Source: Antedon mediterranea
Lineage: Eukaryota; Echinodermata; Crinoidea; Comatulida; Antedonidae
NCBI RefSeq assembly: GCF_964355755.1
Contig: NC_092678.1
Span: 705,922-769,921, forward strand
Direction: 5' to 3'
DNA length: 64,000 nt
The notes under the pieces are model-generated. The model had not been told where the DNA came from, did not search any database, and saw only the letters and a program-made list of their open reading frames with translations. The stretch's first letter is position 1; each line of letters starts with the position of its first letter. Below, piece after piece: positions 36,411 to 48,144 of the stretch. A program made the translations under genes and the position numbers.

Positions 36411-36600
36411 TCAACATTTGTCATTGAAAGCACGGATGGAAAAAGGGACGAATGAATTTAGATATCTGTTAGTTCTACATAGTGTGCTACGTACTCGCTT
36501 TCCTGGCCTTAACCATACATAATGTTGGTGTAATGGATGTTTATCATTTAGTATACTGCCCCTTGTTTTTTCTAGGATTTTTGTGGTACATGTTACTAAG
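36411..36600 (-). mobile_element. Second LINE C-terminal fragment
   Basis: Minus strand: the translation ends LNDKHPLHQHYVWLRPGKRV, then RSTLCRTNRYLNSFVPFSIR and AFN before a stop. The pattern HPL...(Y/F)..LPSGRR.R..(R/K)CRT.RY..SF.P.AI..LN is a widespread non-LTR retrotransposon C-terminus. No upstream RT core is visible. Confidence 0.65.
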
Positions 36601-36880
36601 TTTATAGGCCTATAGTACTTTTTAACAAGACGCATTAAATAACTCATCATTTGTATAGGTTGATAAAAGAAGCATATCTTGAGATAGCAGAAACATATTT
36701 GAAGGCCTGTCAAACCTGACGATCGGTTCTACTACAGTGTCACAACAAGCTAAGGTAACAAGACAACTTATCCTCAAGCCAACGCCTTGACTTTAAATTA
36801 AAACTACACAAAACATAATGTCTTTTTGTTTCTTTTTTCCAAACAGAAAACACTACAGTAATTGTTGGTAGAAAAATAAG

Positions 36881-37050
36881 TTAAATATGTATTGTCCCGG
36901 CCCCCAAAAACATGAAAAATGAAGATTAATTAAATCAGCCTTTTATATGATATTTTGTAGTTTTAATAAAGTTAATCACTTCAATAAAAAAAAAATCATG
37001 TTTTCACTTATAAAATGACAAAATTAATCTAAAATCCATTGGCTGGCAGT
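36881..37050. mobile_element. Partial MITE, family M8 (ATGTATTGTCC termini)
   Basis: ATGTATTGTCCCGGCCCCCA, then AAAACATGAAAAATGAAGAT and TGTAGTTTTAATAAAGTTAA, match the left half of the complete copy at 40769-41082. The right half is missing; the M2 element at 37058 begins almost at the break. Confidence 0.75.
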
Positions 37051-37057
37051 ACAAGTC

Positions 37058-37219
37058 AAGCCTGGTTCCCACTAGAGACGAAACGCAAGGACGTACGCAC
37101 AACGCAAGCGAGTTGACCAACGACAAGCGACTTTTCGAATAATCCATCGCTTGTGATTGGTCAAATCACATACGTTGAGTTACGTCCTTGTGTTGCGTCG
37201 CTAGTGGGAACCAAGCTTA
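37058..37219. mobile_element. MITE family M2, copy 4
   Basis: AAGCCTGGTTCCCACTAGAG is mirrored by TCGCTAGTGGGAACCAAGCT. The inner arms GCAAGCGAGTTGACCAACGA and CATCGCTTGTGATTGGTCAA are inverted. It is the cleanest palindrome of the family here. Confidence 0.9.
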
Positions 37220-37224
37220 AGTAA

Positions 37225-37340
37225 AAGTAGCCAACGTCCAAGTACAAGTAAGTACAAGTAGCCCACGTCCACGTAGCCCACATCCACGTAGCTTACGTCA
37301 ACGTAGCCTACGTCAACGTAGCCTACGTCCACGATACAAC
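37225..37340. repeat. Degenerate 12-bp repeat (ACGTAGCCTACG type)
   Basis: Successive variants of GTAGCCCACGTCCAC and GTAGCCTACGTCAAC form a short imprecise tandem tract immediately right of an M2 MITE. Confidence 0.8.
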
Positions 37341-37640
37341 AGACAAACGACAACTTACAAGTACGAATACATTATCCTTCATTTTATTTAATAAAAATCT
37401 CTTTAATGGATTACTTTATTATGACCTGGTTCAAGCTCACAACATTATTGTTATAACTTTACGTATAGGCCTATAATATTGTATTTGCAAACATGAATAC
37501 AATTATACTAAACATTGACGTCACGATGAAATATCTAACTCAATTTTCTCTAACTACTATCCTGGGCTATTTGCCCTGAGCTATGTTCACTCTATCGTAT
37601 CGTATAAATAGAGAACTGTATTAGGTTTTTATATTCGTCT

Positions 37641-40600
37641 TCACAAAACAGTACCAGTAATTGCCGAATCATGAGATACACTTATTGTTTCTGTTTTAAG
37701 TTTTATATTTCTATATTCGCTATTGTTACGTTTGAAATTGATGAACATTTGCGGTACCGTAAGAAAGAAGCATCCAAGGAAAAAGAACGAGCCCATGATG
37801 AAAAAAGCAATGTTGTAAGACCCAGTCAAGTCGTATACCAATCCTAAAAGAAAAGGAAATATGATAACTTGATATTATGATATCACAAAAGAGACGCCCT
37901 TTACGCAGCGCCACGCGTAAGTAGTTTGACCAATTACAAGCGATTGATCAAGCAAAACTGTTCTTTGTGATTGGTCACTGTTTCGTTGTTCCCGTCTGCG
38001 CTGTGTTTATAAGGTCCAGTTCACAGGACGGAGAGCAAATATTTGTGGTCATTGTCACAATGGAGTTAGTATGTGATTGTTCAAATCTGTTCGCTTTTGC
38101 GTTTCGTCCTAGCGTAGCCATGGTTCCCAGACACATGGCAATGACGTAAGCAAAACGCAAGCGTGTTGACTAATCACAAGCGACAGTTTGGATGATCCAT
38201 CGTTTGTGATTGGTCAAGTCACTTGTTGCGCGGCCGGTTACGTCCTTGCGTCAAAGTAGAAATCAGGCTTATGCTTGGTTTGGTTGCCACTAGAGACGCA
38301 ACGCAATGTAAGTGAGTTGACCAATAACAAACGATGGAATATTCGAATAGTCAACACGCTTGCGTTGAGTTTACGTACTTGCGTTGCGTCCTAGTGAGAA
38401 CCAAGTTTGAACATTGACGTCCGATATACGTACCTGCTAGAGAACCTCCAACAAGACCTGCAAAGCCAGTGCTCATCAGAAGTAGACCAACAGCTCTAGC
38501 AAAGTTCTCAACACCTACAATTTCTTTTGTAGAAAGAAAGATGAGAGGAACGCACGTACCCGTCGACATACCGATGATTAGCGTCACCGACGCAATAACT
38601 AAATACGATTTACAAAAAGAAAGCACAAATGTTGACACACCAGCTGTTAACAGTGCTATTGCGAACAGGTTTTTGGTTTTGATAAGTTTTAATTTAAGAG
38701 GAACTCCGTGAAGCATTCTGGATATGATGTTTCCAATACCATATATGGTCATGAGAAGCGTAGCATTTGATTCCGTGATTCCACTTTGTATTGCAGCCGC
38801 TACAAGATGATAGACTGTTCCAGCAAAGGCTAGCAACACTAAGTTAGCAACCACCATTAAAAATCCTAACATTGGATACAGAATTGGTAAACGTATTAAC
38901 TTAGTTGTCTGTTGCATGACGTAATCGTTTTTACTTTCTTCTTCACGTTCAGTGACGTTTGCATATTCATGGTCATTGGCTTCAAGATTTTCATGTTTTC
39001 TTTTCGATTGCTGCTGCATGTTCGGGTTGTTCCTGAAAACGATTAGGCTAATGACAGTTGCATTCACGACAAGAGCACCCATAATTAGTAGAGATCCTCG
39101 CCAGCCGAATATCCCTCTTAGGAAGTCGATGAGGACGGGAACAGATATCATGCCAACCGCTGTGCCAGCCGTCGTAACACCGTTTGCGATTGACACATGC
39201 TTGTCATCGCAAACTAAACACACAAACGAAAGAGTGTTGGAAAATACAAGAGAGATTCCACATCCTGTAAAATAAATAAAAATCAATATATTGCGCAATG
39301 GTCAGGTCAGAGGTCAGTGTAACAATGTAATCATTGTCGAACTAAATAAAATGTGTATAACAGATATATGATGGAGAGAACATCATTGTACAAGGCCTAC
39401 CCCAAGATGACAAACCCTAGATTTAGACCCCGTAACTTTCACGCCCACACGAAGATAAAACAAATCGAATCCATTAAGCCAATAATTACATTTAAGGAAA
39501 TACACAGCTACCTTGAACTACTAAAGCGCACTTGAAATACAGCATTAAACATAAAGTGCATGTGTTGATACACACGCATTTGGACACAACAACGTCAGCG
39601 AGTGGCCAATCAAAAGCAACAGTTCGAATCCTCCGCTTTTGATTGGCCAAATTACTTTCGCTGTGTGTACGTCGTTGCGCGTCCCCGTGGGAACAACCAC
39701 GCGTACAAGGCGTTCGCGTGTGACGTTGGATTTACCTGTGATTAAAGAGTGACTAATAAATAATTGCCAGGTTTCCTGTACTTGCGACGATAACACGAAT
39801 CCTATAGCAATTAACAACGTGCCTATCACGATTGTTTTTCTATAGCCGATTTTAGAAGCGACGTAGGCGCCTACGGGACCTGTAAGATACAATACATCAT
39901 TGTTACTTTGTGGGAAAACAACAGATAGAAAGTAATGCATGCATTTACTAAACACGATTGATGAATGCATGAATAGAATAGGAATTGAATGTATAAATAT
40001 AATTACGAATAAATTAATTGCAATAACAGAACAAAGAAATTACCGAATAAGCCATTACATTAGGCCTACTAGAGGTTGAACGGGCGAAACAAGTCCACCC
40101 TCTAGTAGGCTTAATAGTACTCTGTACACAACCTTAGTTTGGCGCAAGAAACAATATTTTCTGAGACCAATCTTTGACAATCAGTCACGTGATTAAATAT
40201 GTCAGTAAGGGAATACTGATATTGCTATATACACTTATTAACGCAAGTTTTCCTGAATGTGAAACGGTGGTGTGTGACGTGTTTAAATTAAACAAACCAT
40301 GGATCATACAACATTTTCACCTCGTGACATCAGTACAATTATAACAATAGGGCTACACATTTCACAAACAACAACTATTGCTCGAACACATCGTCGCGTA
40401 CTATTGTGTTTTTTGTTGTTTAGGTCCATGTTCAATCATAGAGATATTACTGCAGTGAACTAATACCTCTGTATCAACCTTAAAACAACTAGTCATCTCA
40501 GAACAAAATCCATTTAGGATGCCATGAAAGATGACGGTAGTCGCGCTGTTGGGTTGGGTTAAGCATGGTTTAAGACCGTTTTTTTGGTGTTTTTTTTCAG

Positions 40601-42631
40601 ACATGGAGTGTTTGATGAAATTAGCGACCGATCTCAGTCTTGTGATAAATATTGTGAAATTATATATATATATAGCAACAGCTGGCTTGCTAAATTAGGC
40701 AACACGCCGTGAACGCATACTTAAGTTGAAGAACAGAGAGCTAAAATAAATTATTTATAGCTCTATGGTTAAAGATGTATTGTCCCCCAAAAACATGAAA
40801 AATGAAGATTAATTAAATCCGACTTTGAATAGTTATTTTGTAGTTTTAATAAAGTTAATCACTTCCATAGAAAAAGAAACTTATAAAATGACAAAATAAA
40901 TGGTTAAATTCAACCAAAATTCATTGGCTAGCAGCCAATTTGACCATTTTTTGCTTTAAATTACACTTTTTTTATCATCCAATTTTGGTCATAATAGATA
41001 ACTATTATGTTACATTAAAATGGAATATTCAACAAAAACATTTAAAAAAATAATTTTTTCAGGGGGACAATACATCTTTAAAGGATGGAAGATGATATTG
41101 ACTAGGCCTATAGGCCTATACCCCTTTCACACCAAAACTCCGGAGTGATCATCTCCGGACGGAGACACCCCAGGGTTTATGACCATTCAAAACGTCGAGA
41201 AACTCCGGAGGGTTTATAAAATAAAAAATTTAATAATTACTTTTAAAGTCTCAGAAGTAATATAATGTTTTATTGATACTACTTATTATTTTTTAAACCC
41301 GCTATATATTTTGTACATTGCATATTTTAAGTATTTTGCAAAAACTAAAGCAATGAGTGATCGTGCGACGATAACCTTTTTTTGACCCGAAACACTCCGG
41401 AGTTTGATGTTGGTACCTTTCACCAAAATATATCACAAGAATATGAGTATTCCGCGATTTTTGCATGAGAAATTTGTAACAGAGAGCTCCAGAGAGTGAT
41501 GCCCGCCCTCATAAGGGCGGATGTATACATACTAAATAAGACTTGATTTAATAGATATTATACATGTCACATTAAATAGAATTATGATAATATATTTTGC
41601 AATTGTAAACCATTTTATAATACATATTTAATAACAAACTAGTGTACATTCACTTTTACTTTTTACAATTATTTACTAACATGCTAAATTAGTTCACAAA
41701 AAATGCCTAACACAGCAACACCAAAAATCAACGAAGCGTTATTCAGCACAGCCTATTCTTTACCATTGCGGCCTCGTACTAATCTACGTCCGGTAAATTA
41801 AGTATTGTTTTTATGATATAAATTAGTATAAAATACATGTTATTAATAGGATACAATGTTAAATTTCATTAACATTTATTTGTTTTACCAGAAACAAGTT
41901 AAATATAGGAATATTAATAAACTATCCTTCGTGAAAACGAGTAAACACCAACACGCCCGGTCACATTAAATATCCAAACAGCATTTAACATGATGTTGGC
42001 ATGTAGTTGATAACATTTTTTATCATGAAAATACTACCGGTGGTCCAGCCTTTGATTAGTGTAACCGTCACAAAAAGTTGTAGGCCTATACATCCCAGAT
42101 ACATCCTCACTTATAACGGTGCCCTACCACATGGACAATATTACTGTTAAAGGGAAAATCGCGGATTACTCATTCTTGTGATATATATTCTTTGCTTTCA
42201 CACCAAAACACCGGGGGGTGTCTCCGCCGTTCGCTCTCCGGAGAATGTTCAGCTGTTCAACTCCGCAGTTTTAAACTCCGGAGTTGAGCTTGATTTTACC
42301 TTTTACACCAAACAGCGGGGCGTCAACTCTGGAGTGTCTCCGGAGTTTTGCTTTTGGTGTGAAAGGGGTATTACATAAGCAATAAAATTATATAGGCCTA
42401 CTTACTAAAAGTATGAAGCGCCGAAGTAAGTAAACTCGAAGCTGCTCCTATAACCCCAAATCCAGTGTTTAACTCATCTACAAAATCTGTCAAGAAAATA
42501 CCGAAAGATATTGTCGTTCCATCCGTAAGAACAAAAATAGAGTGCGTACCAACAACCAATAAGACTGTTCTTATCAGTGACGTCGATCTTGCCATCGTTG
42601 TCTCATCATCCTTCGATTCTTTTAACGCCAT
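37641..42631 (-). CDS. SLC16-like major-facilitator transporter B
   Basis: Four minus-strand exons: 42631-42406, 39879-39736, 39264-38434, 37843-37641 (1404 nt, 467 aa), all introns phase 1. Twelve-helix transporter of the plasma membrane or an organelle; substrate not deducible. Seen: TM1 LTDGTTISFGIFLTDFVDEL, loop motif KIGYRKT, CDDKHVSIANGVTTAGTAVG, GWRGSLLIMGALVV, an inter-lobe loop rich in Lys, Asn and Glu, YGIGNIISRMLHGVPLKLK and FLSTKEIVGVENFARAVG. The C-terminal tail is longer than in A, C or E (KRNNSEYRNIKLKTETISVS). An in-frame TTG six bases upstream is not used as start; the ATG at 42631 is the first. Intron 1 contains two DNA elements, and an M2 MITE sits 26 bp past the exon 3 donor. 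Confidence 0.92.
37893..38275. mobile_element. Composite of two diverged M2-like palindromes in intron 3 of transporter B
   Basis: The first part has TTTGACCAATTACAAGCGAT paired with TTCTTTGTGATTGGTCACTG. The second has GTTGACTAATCACAAGCGAC paired with ATCGTTTGTGATTGGTCAAG and ends TTACGTCCTTGCGTC. The termini are eroded. Confidence 0.6.
38275..38408. mobile_element. MITE family M2, copy beside the exon 3 donor of transporter B
   Basis: CTTGGTTTGGTTGCCACTAG is mirrored by GTCCTAGTGAGAACCAAG. The inner arms GTGAGTTGACCAATAACAAA and AATAGTCAACACGCTTGCG are partly inverted. Ends 25 bp from the coding exon. Confidence 0.75.
39590..39715. mobile_element. Diverged M2-like palindrome beside exon 2 of transporter B
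   Basis: GCGAGTGGCCAATCAAAAGC is paired with GCTTTTGATTGGCCAAATTA, then GTACGTCGTTGCGCGTCC. It keeps the inverted CCAAT boxes but not the canonical termini. Ends about 20 bp from the exon 2 donor. Confidence 0.55.
40769..41082. mobile_element. MITE family M8, complete copy in intron 1 of transporter B
   Basis: TTAAAGATGTATTGTCCCCC is the exact reverse complement of the right end GGGGGACAATACATCTTTAA. About 314 bp and AT-rich inside. Its left half is shared with the fragment at 36881. Confidence 0.92.
41121..42368. mobile_element. TIR DNA element of about 1.25 kb in intron 1 of transporter B
   Basis: CCCCTTTCACACCAAAACTC is mirrored by TTTTGGTGTGAAAGGGG, flanked by TA on both sides. Near each end CTCCGGAG palindromes recur. 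A further CTTTCACACCAAAACACCGG at about 42196 suggests a nested relative. No transposase motif is seen. Confidence 0.85.
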
Positions 42632-43429
42632 TAACAATACACTGATTAAATATGAATTGTCGAATATGAGTAGGAAAATGGTTTCTGCGATAGTCGTCGA
42701 CTATGTAGCAGTAGAGTTAAACATTGATCGCATCGATACCAGTAGTATAGTATTGCTGTAGGTCGCACGATATGATCACAGCTATTCAATCAACCGTAAA
42801 TATTTCCGTTCAGGTATGGAGTGCAAATACTGCAAAATGAAATATTTTAATATTAAAATACACGAGTTGCCTATATTATGCAAAACTAATATTATTAAGA
42901 GCCGCTATAATCGATCGGATTTTTCTACCACTGCGACAATAGGGCCAGCAGCACCAACTTGCAAGCACCACAGTTTACGGGTCTTTCATACTGTACCCAT
43001 GGCTGCAGTTCAGGTTCGCGCGTCGTATCGCGCGTTCAGCAGACGCGATTTTATTTTTCGCGCAGGAGCAGGTATGAGGGTCTTTCAAACCGGTTTTCCA
43101 CTAGGCGAATTTGTTCGCGCGAATCGAAAGCGTCATGCTATGCGCATGCGAGTTTCTGTCTGTCATACTGCCTTCTTCGACGAATTCTAGTTTTCTTTGA
43201 TTTTTCGCTTCAGCGAAATTTACTAGTTCGAATTGTTTCTACTTTTTGCGAAGCGAAATATTGCGCACCCAATCGGAGGTCAGGAAATGAACTATGACGC
43301 TTTCATGAGCACTCATGCGAATCGAAATGCTCAGCAACCACGCGAGGAACATGAACGTCGCAGCTATTCGCTCATGTAGTGGAAAAAGAGTAGGCGATTT
43401 TTTTTATCTTCGAAACGTTGGAAAATCGG
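42632..43429. other. Spacer upstream of transporter B
   Basis: Presumed promoter side of gene B at its left end. Further right is GC-richer DNA with GGGTCTTTCAAACCGG and many CGCG steps, perhaps an eroded DNA element related to the pair that follows. Open frames of 98-124 codons here have no recognisable similarity. Confidence 0.4.
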
Positions 43430-43608
43430 CTTCACACCTGTTCCGGCACGGTTCCGGTCTGGCGCCGGAAAATTAAATCGAACGTCAATGTTTCGTTTTC
43501 TCGCGGCTACGTACGCGCATATCGATTGGCGCATAGCCGCGTGAAAACGAAACATTGATGTTCGATTCACCGGACCAGAACTAACTGTGCCGGAACAGAG
43601 GCGTGAAG
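43430..43608. mobile_element. Palindromic MITE, family M4, copy 1
   Basis: CTTCACACCTGTTCCGGCAC is mirrored by GTGCCGGAACAGAGGCGTGA, and inner arms with GCGGCTACGTACGCGCATAT are partly inverted. It lies head to tail against copy 2. Confidence 0.8.
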
Positions 43609-43782
43609 GGCCTTTCACACCTGTTACGGTCCGGCGAATCGAGTGCCAATGTTTGTTTTCACGACGCTCCACGCGGCGGCTATGAGCCAATCGATATGTG
43701 CGTAGCCGCGTCGTAAAAACGAAACATTTACAATCGATTGGACTTGCCGGCGCCGGACCCGTGCCGGAATACGTGTGAAAGC
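43608..43782. mobile_element. Palindromic MITE, family M4, copy 2
   Basis: GGGCCTTTCACACCTGTTAC is mirrored by GTGCCGGAATACGTGTGAAA, with inner CCAATCGATATGTGCGTAGC like copy 1. Degraded single ends of a similar kind occur at 46345-46442 and 49252-49332. Confidence 0.8.
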
Positions 43783-45115
43783 AAATATTGCGGCGCAAGA
43801 TAGGTAACTTGGTGAGACGTTTGTAATCCATGGACGCCATTCCGGCGGACAAATTTGAACCGGAATAAAGTCGTTGTCAAGGCAATATCGGTTTCGGTCA
43901 AAGAACGAAGTTATCTAACCAAGCATTTCAATGTAAACACACAGAATTATCAGCGTGCAGCCCTGTGGTACTTCGCAGTAATAAGTAGTTCTTATTTATG
44001 TATTATCAATTCTATTATGAAATCTATGTTTACTTCATTGATGATAGAGTTTTATGTTTACATGATGACTAATGTATTTGTACAGTAGTTATTATCTAAG
44101 TTATGACGATATGATAGAACAAGGTATAATATGGTGCGGATGATTACACCGCAGGTAATTTGTAGGACTAGCGCATTACTACTGAGCGTACAGTCAGAAG
44201 AACGAATCAAAAAGCCAAAAGGTCAAACACCTCGTGTTTCTCCATGTTAAAGTTTTACCTGTATTGCCTATAAAATAAGAGGCAAGGCCAACGGTCACGC
44301 TAGTTACAGTATTGTGTGTTAAAGGATACCGTGTTGTGTTTGCAATAGGCAGAATAAAGGAACGTGTGAAGAAGGCTTATGTTACGCCATATTACAAAGT
44401 GTATTCAAGCTTGGCATACCGGCATTTCTCGTCTTGTCAAGTTGAGGGTGTTTTGTTTTTTATAAGTTTTGTGGTTTTATTGCGATACTAGTTCCTATTC
44501 GATCTGAATAAATTTGTCATTGAAGATTACATCGTCTCTTTGGCTATTATTCTTCCTGTACTTTACACAATCTTTGGTGAAAGACCCTTGAAAGACCATG
44601 GAGTAACTCCATGGAAAGACCCTTCATAAAGAAGACCCTCTCAGCAAAGAGTGTATAGCGCCGCTAAGATAAATAACTTTGACGCCATTCGGCGGGCGAA
44701 CAATATAGCCGCCGAATGATTGGGGGGTAAACGGTGGCTAATGTCCGCTCGACGAATGGCGTCCATGTGATTACAGGGAGCGTAACGTTGTAGAATGGGA
44801 ACGTGGCAACAGTTATCTATCTATCTTGCATAGCTGAGCTATATAATACAGGTATTTGCTTTCAGTTGGTTATCTAGCCAACAACAGAGTTGCTTGGTAT
44901 CAAAATAAATCAAAGTTCAATCAATTTATCTTTAATTTTAACTTTATTTATCCACACATAAACACAAGTTTGTTTTCCCTGAGGCCGCGCGCACACACAA
45001 TACATTTATAAAATACAATGAATAATATATACTAACAAATTATAATCGGAAAAATGTACAGCAAATGAAATAATTGATCTACAGGAGGCGGGACTACATA
45101 GTAAACGCCGACCAT
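43783..45115. other. Spacer downstream of transporter C
   Basis: Includes a palindrome GACGCCATTCGGCGGGCG / CGACGAATGGCGTCC at 44680-44766. A stretch at 44260-44560 with a TATAAAA-like box and AATAAA could be a solo LTR, which I cannot prove. No gene is recognised. Confidence 0.4.
44943..44948 (-). terminator. Candidate poly(A) signal of transporter C
   Basis: AATAAA on the minus strand, about 170 nt after the stop codon. Confidence 0.5.
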
Positions 45116-48100
45116 TCATATTGCAGATTCAATCGCAGACTTAGCAGCACCGGTGCCCGTGTATATATCTCTTATCTTATATTTTAAGTAAATTCTTGGC
45201 AGCACTTGAAACAAAAAGGCAACAAAGAACAGTGATCCCATAGCGAAGAAGGCGGTGTTGTACGAACCAGACACGTCATAGATCCACCCTGTAAACAACA
45301 AACATTTATTTGAGGTTTACTTATCGTTTCAAATTAATAAATTAAATTTCAGTATATCATCGGGCGGTTTAGAATTAATGCCTAATGTGTTTATATAATG
45401 GTACGGTATATACTAACAACTTGCCTGTAAAAAAACCGCCAACCACACCAGAGGGCGCAGTACTAAACAGTAACACACCCATCGCTTTGGAAAAGTTCCG
45501 AACTCCAACGATTTCTCTGGATGTAAGGTAAATAAGCGGAACGGAACCAATAGACCATCCAAAAAGCAAAACAATTGCAGCTAAATACACGTAACGTGTG
45601 CAAAACGGTATCAAGAACGTACATACACTCGCCGTTAACAACATTAAAGCGAACAGTTTGGATGACGTAATCCAGTTGAAATTAATCGGAACTCCGTTAA
45701 ACAGCCGACTTACGAGGTTACCAATACCGAAAATTGTCATTAAAAGTGCCGCGTTATGCTCAGATATACCGATGTCTACGGCATGCGATACAAGATGGTA
45801 GGTAGCACCCGCAAATGATATAAAAAGTACATTCGACACAATCAACATAAATCCAAAGAGAGGATAAGTTAGCGGTAACTTTAAAAACTCTTTCAGTAAT
45901 TCTTTTGTTCCTTTTTTCTCCTCAATTATCTCCTTCTTTTCGTCATCATCAGCGCGTACTTCTATAAACTTCTGATCTTCTAAATAAACAGTCTTTTTTT
46001 TCGTGGTTTTGAGTGTTTTTAGATCTTTGAAAATAACTAGACTAATCACAGTCGCATGGAGTACACAGGCCCCTAGGAGTAATAGAGATCCTCTCCAGCC
46101 ATACATTGATCTTAGTACGTTTATTAAGAAAGGGGTGACGATCAAGCCAGCAGCCGTTCCTGCCGTAACAACGCAATTAGCAATTGAGATATTGTCACTG
46201 CAGGATATTCCTATATACGAAACTGTGTTCGCATATACCATTGATACACCAAAACCTGAAAATTTAAAAATCAAATCATTTTAAATATTTTGATTTTAAA
46301 TGTTTTAAAAGTCCAGGGTTAAATCTGCTGACGAATAGTAAGAGTTTAAGCTCAGTTCACACTGGGATCGAACGCGTAGTCGTGTGAAAACGAAATATTT
46401 TGACGTTTGATTATTTTTATTTGCCGGTGTGAACGCCCCTTAGAGGTGTGCGTGAACGTAGACCTAATCACTGTAGAATTTGTTTACAATTTTTAGCAAT
46501 ATTTTATGCTACTTATCTTTATAAAACATTATACACAATTACAGTATAACAGCGCGAGAAGAATCACAGGGAAATAATAGAGAAAAAGGTCATAGGTCAA
46601 TACACATTTTCACAGGCAACATTAGTTAGTTGAAAATTGGTTTTCCGTTTTTTGATTTGTTTTTTAAAAGCTAAATTTCAGAGAATTGACTTTATAAAGA
46701 ACCCATGCAGCATATCACAAGCATTGTAAAGGAATGCGATAAATATTCTACAATAAGCCGTATAATTTAATAATAATAATAATAATAATAATAATTACAC
46801 TTTTTTTAAATAATTACCTGTAACAAACGAATGACTGATAAATAGTTGCCAGACAGACTGAACTCGAGATGACAAGATAAGACCACCTGATGTTAGTAAT
46901 GTACCCAACATTATAGTTCGTCTATATCCAATTTTGAGGACGATTAACGTACAAATCGGACCTATAGAAAAACAGAAAGTCACTCTTTTTAAAACATTTT
47001 GACATAAAAATGCACTGCAGCTGTAACAACCCCTTTCCGGGGACACTATCCAAAATAAGAATTTTTAGGGTGCTATCGGACATAGAAAATAATATATTAT
47101 ACATAATATATTAAATATAATGAATAAAAGTGGGCTAAACCCACGAAAGAGAAAAAAACCAATATACCAAATCAAACTCTACTTCCCAACAACATTTGCC
47201 GATGAGAATCGGAAACGGTTAAAACAGACGAGTTAAAATATAGCCTTTATCTGCTTGTTGATCAAGATCGACCTATTAGTATTATATAACAAACAAATAT
47301 TACGTAAATTATGGTTTGGAGTGGAATTAAAGCCTGCTGTCTAACTGTAATGTCAATAAATGCGAGAAGTTTTTACAACAAAAAGTCTACATTTGTAATC
47401 AATACTACTGTAGGCCTAACATATTGTGTTTCACCATGCTTTCTACGACCCAATCAATATCAACCAATGGCACTCCTCACACCGTAATATGATACGCTAA
47501 ATTATTCATTACAACAAGGTCAGCACACCAACGAATTTATTTTACAAGGACAATTACAAATCAAACAATATACCGTGGTTATTTATAGCCATAGGCCTAC
47601 AGTACATACGTCACGTCGGACCATAGAAATGTATACCAAGTTAAATAGTACACATTGATGAAATGGTAAAGGTATAATCTTGAGTAAGCAATACAAACTT
47701 AATGTTTGCAAAACGTCGTATAAGTCTTACGTTAAGTATAAGTCTTACGTCGTATAAGTCTTACGTCGTATAGGCCTAAGTCTTACGTCGTATAAGTCTT
47801 ACGTTAAGTATAAGTCTTACGTTAAGTATAAGTCTTACGTTAAGTACCATATTTCGTACTTTTGATTGAAGAAACATTCACTTCTGTAAAATTACAGATT
47901 GGTTTAGTAGATGTTAGTGATTCGTACTGTATAACTTACTGAACAAATGTAATACGGTTGTAAGTAGACTGGATGCTGCTCCCAACACTCCTAACCCTGC
48001 ATTTAATTCATCTGCTAAGTCATTGAGATAAACACCAAAACATAAAGTAAGTCCATCAGTTAAAATCAAAACAATATGCGCACCGATAACTAATACAACG

Positions 48101-48144
48101 GTTCTCAACAAAGATGCTTTTCCTTCTTCTGGTGTGTCCATCAT
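45116..48144 (-). CDS. SLC16-like major-facilitator transporter C
   Basis: Four minus-strand exons: 48144-47940, 46961-46818, 46255-45425, 45288-45116 (1353 nt, 450 aa), introns phase 1. Seen: TM1 LTDGLTLCFGVYLNDLADEL, loop motif KIGYRRT, CSDNISIANCVVTAGTAAGL, YGWRGSLLLLGACVLHATVI, an acidic/basic inter-lobe loop (VRADDDEKKEIIEEKKGTKE), TIFGIGNLVSRLFNGVPINF, IYLTSREIVGVRNFSKAMG and the final exon GWIYDVSGSYNTAFFAMGSL. The donor of exon 3 is GC (ACAG/GCAAGT), unlike all its paralogues, which have GT. Two consecutive ATGs begin the frame. Close to D, E and F in sequence; A and B are more distant. Confidence 0.93.
46767..46793. repeat. (TAA)n microsatellite in intron 2 of transporter C
   Basis: About nine perfect TAA triplets, 25 bp from the exon 2 donor. 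Confidence 0.95.
47715..47845. repeat. Short tandem repeat (TATAAGTCTTACGT type)
   Basis: Alternating units TCGTATAAGTCTTACG and TTAAGTATAAGTCTTACG with one interruption holding TAGGCCTA. It lies about 95 bp beyond the donor of exon 1, in intron 1 of transporter C. Confidence 0.85.

Noticed and set aside
42816-43852. Several 100-160 codon frames in GC-richer DNA
   Set aside because: They overlap each other on both strands and palindromic MITE arms; no family resemblance.
44260-44565. Solo LTR
   Set aside because: A TATA-like box and AATAAA are present, but no TG...CA boundaries or target duplication could be fixed.
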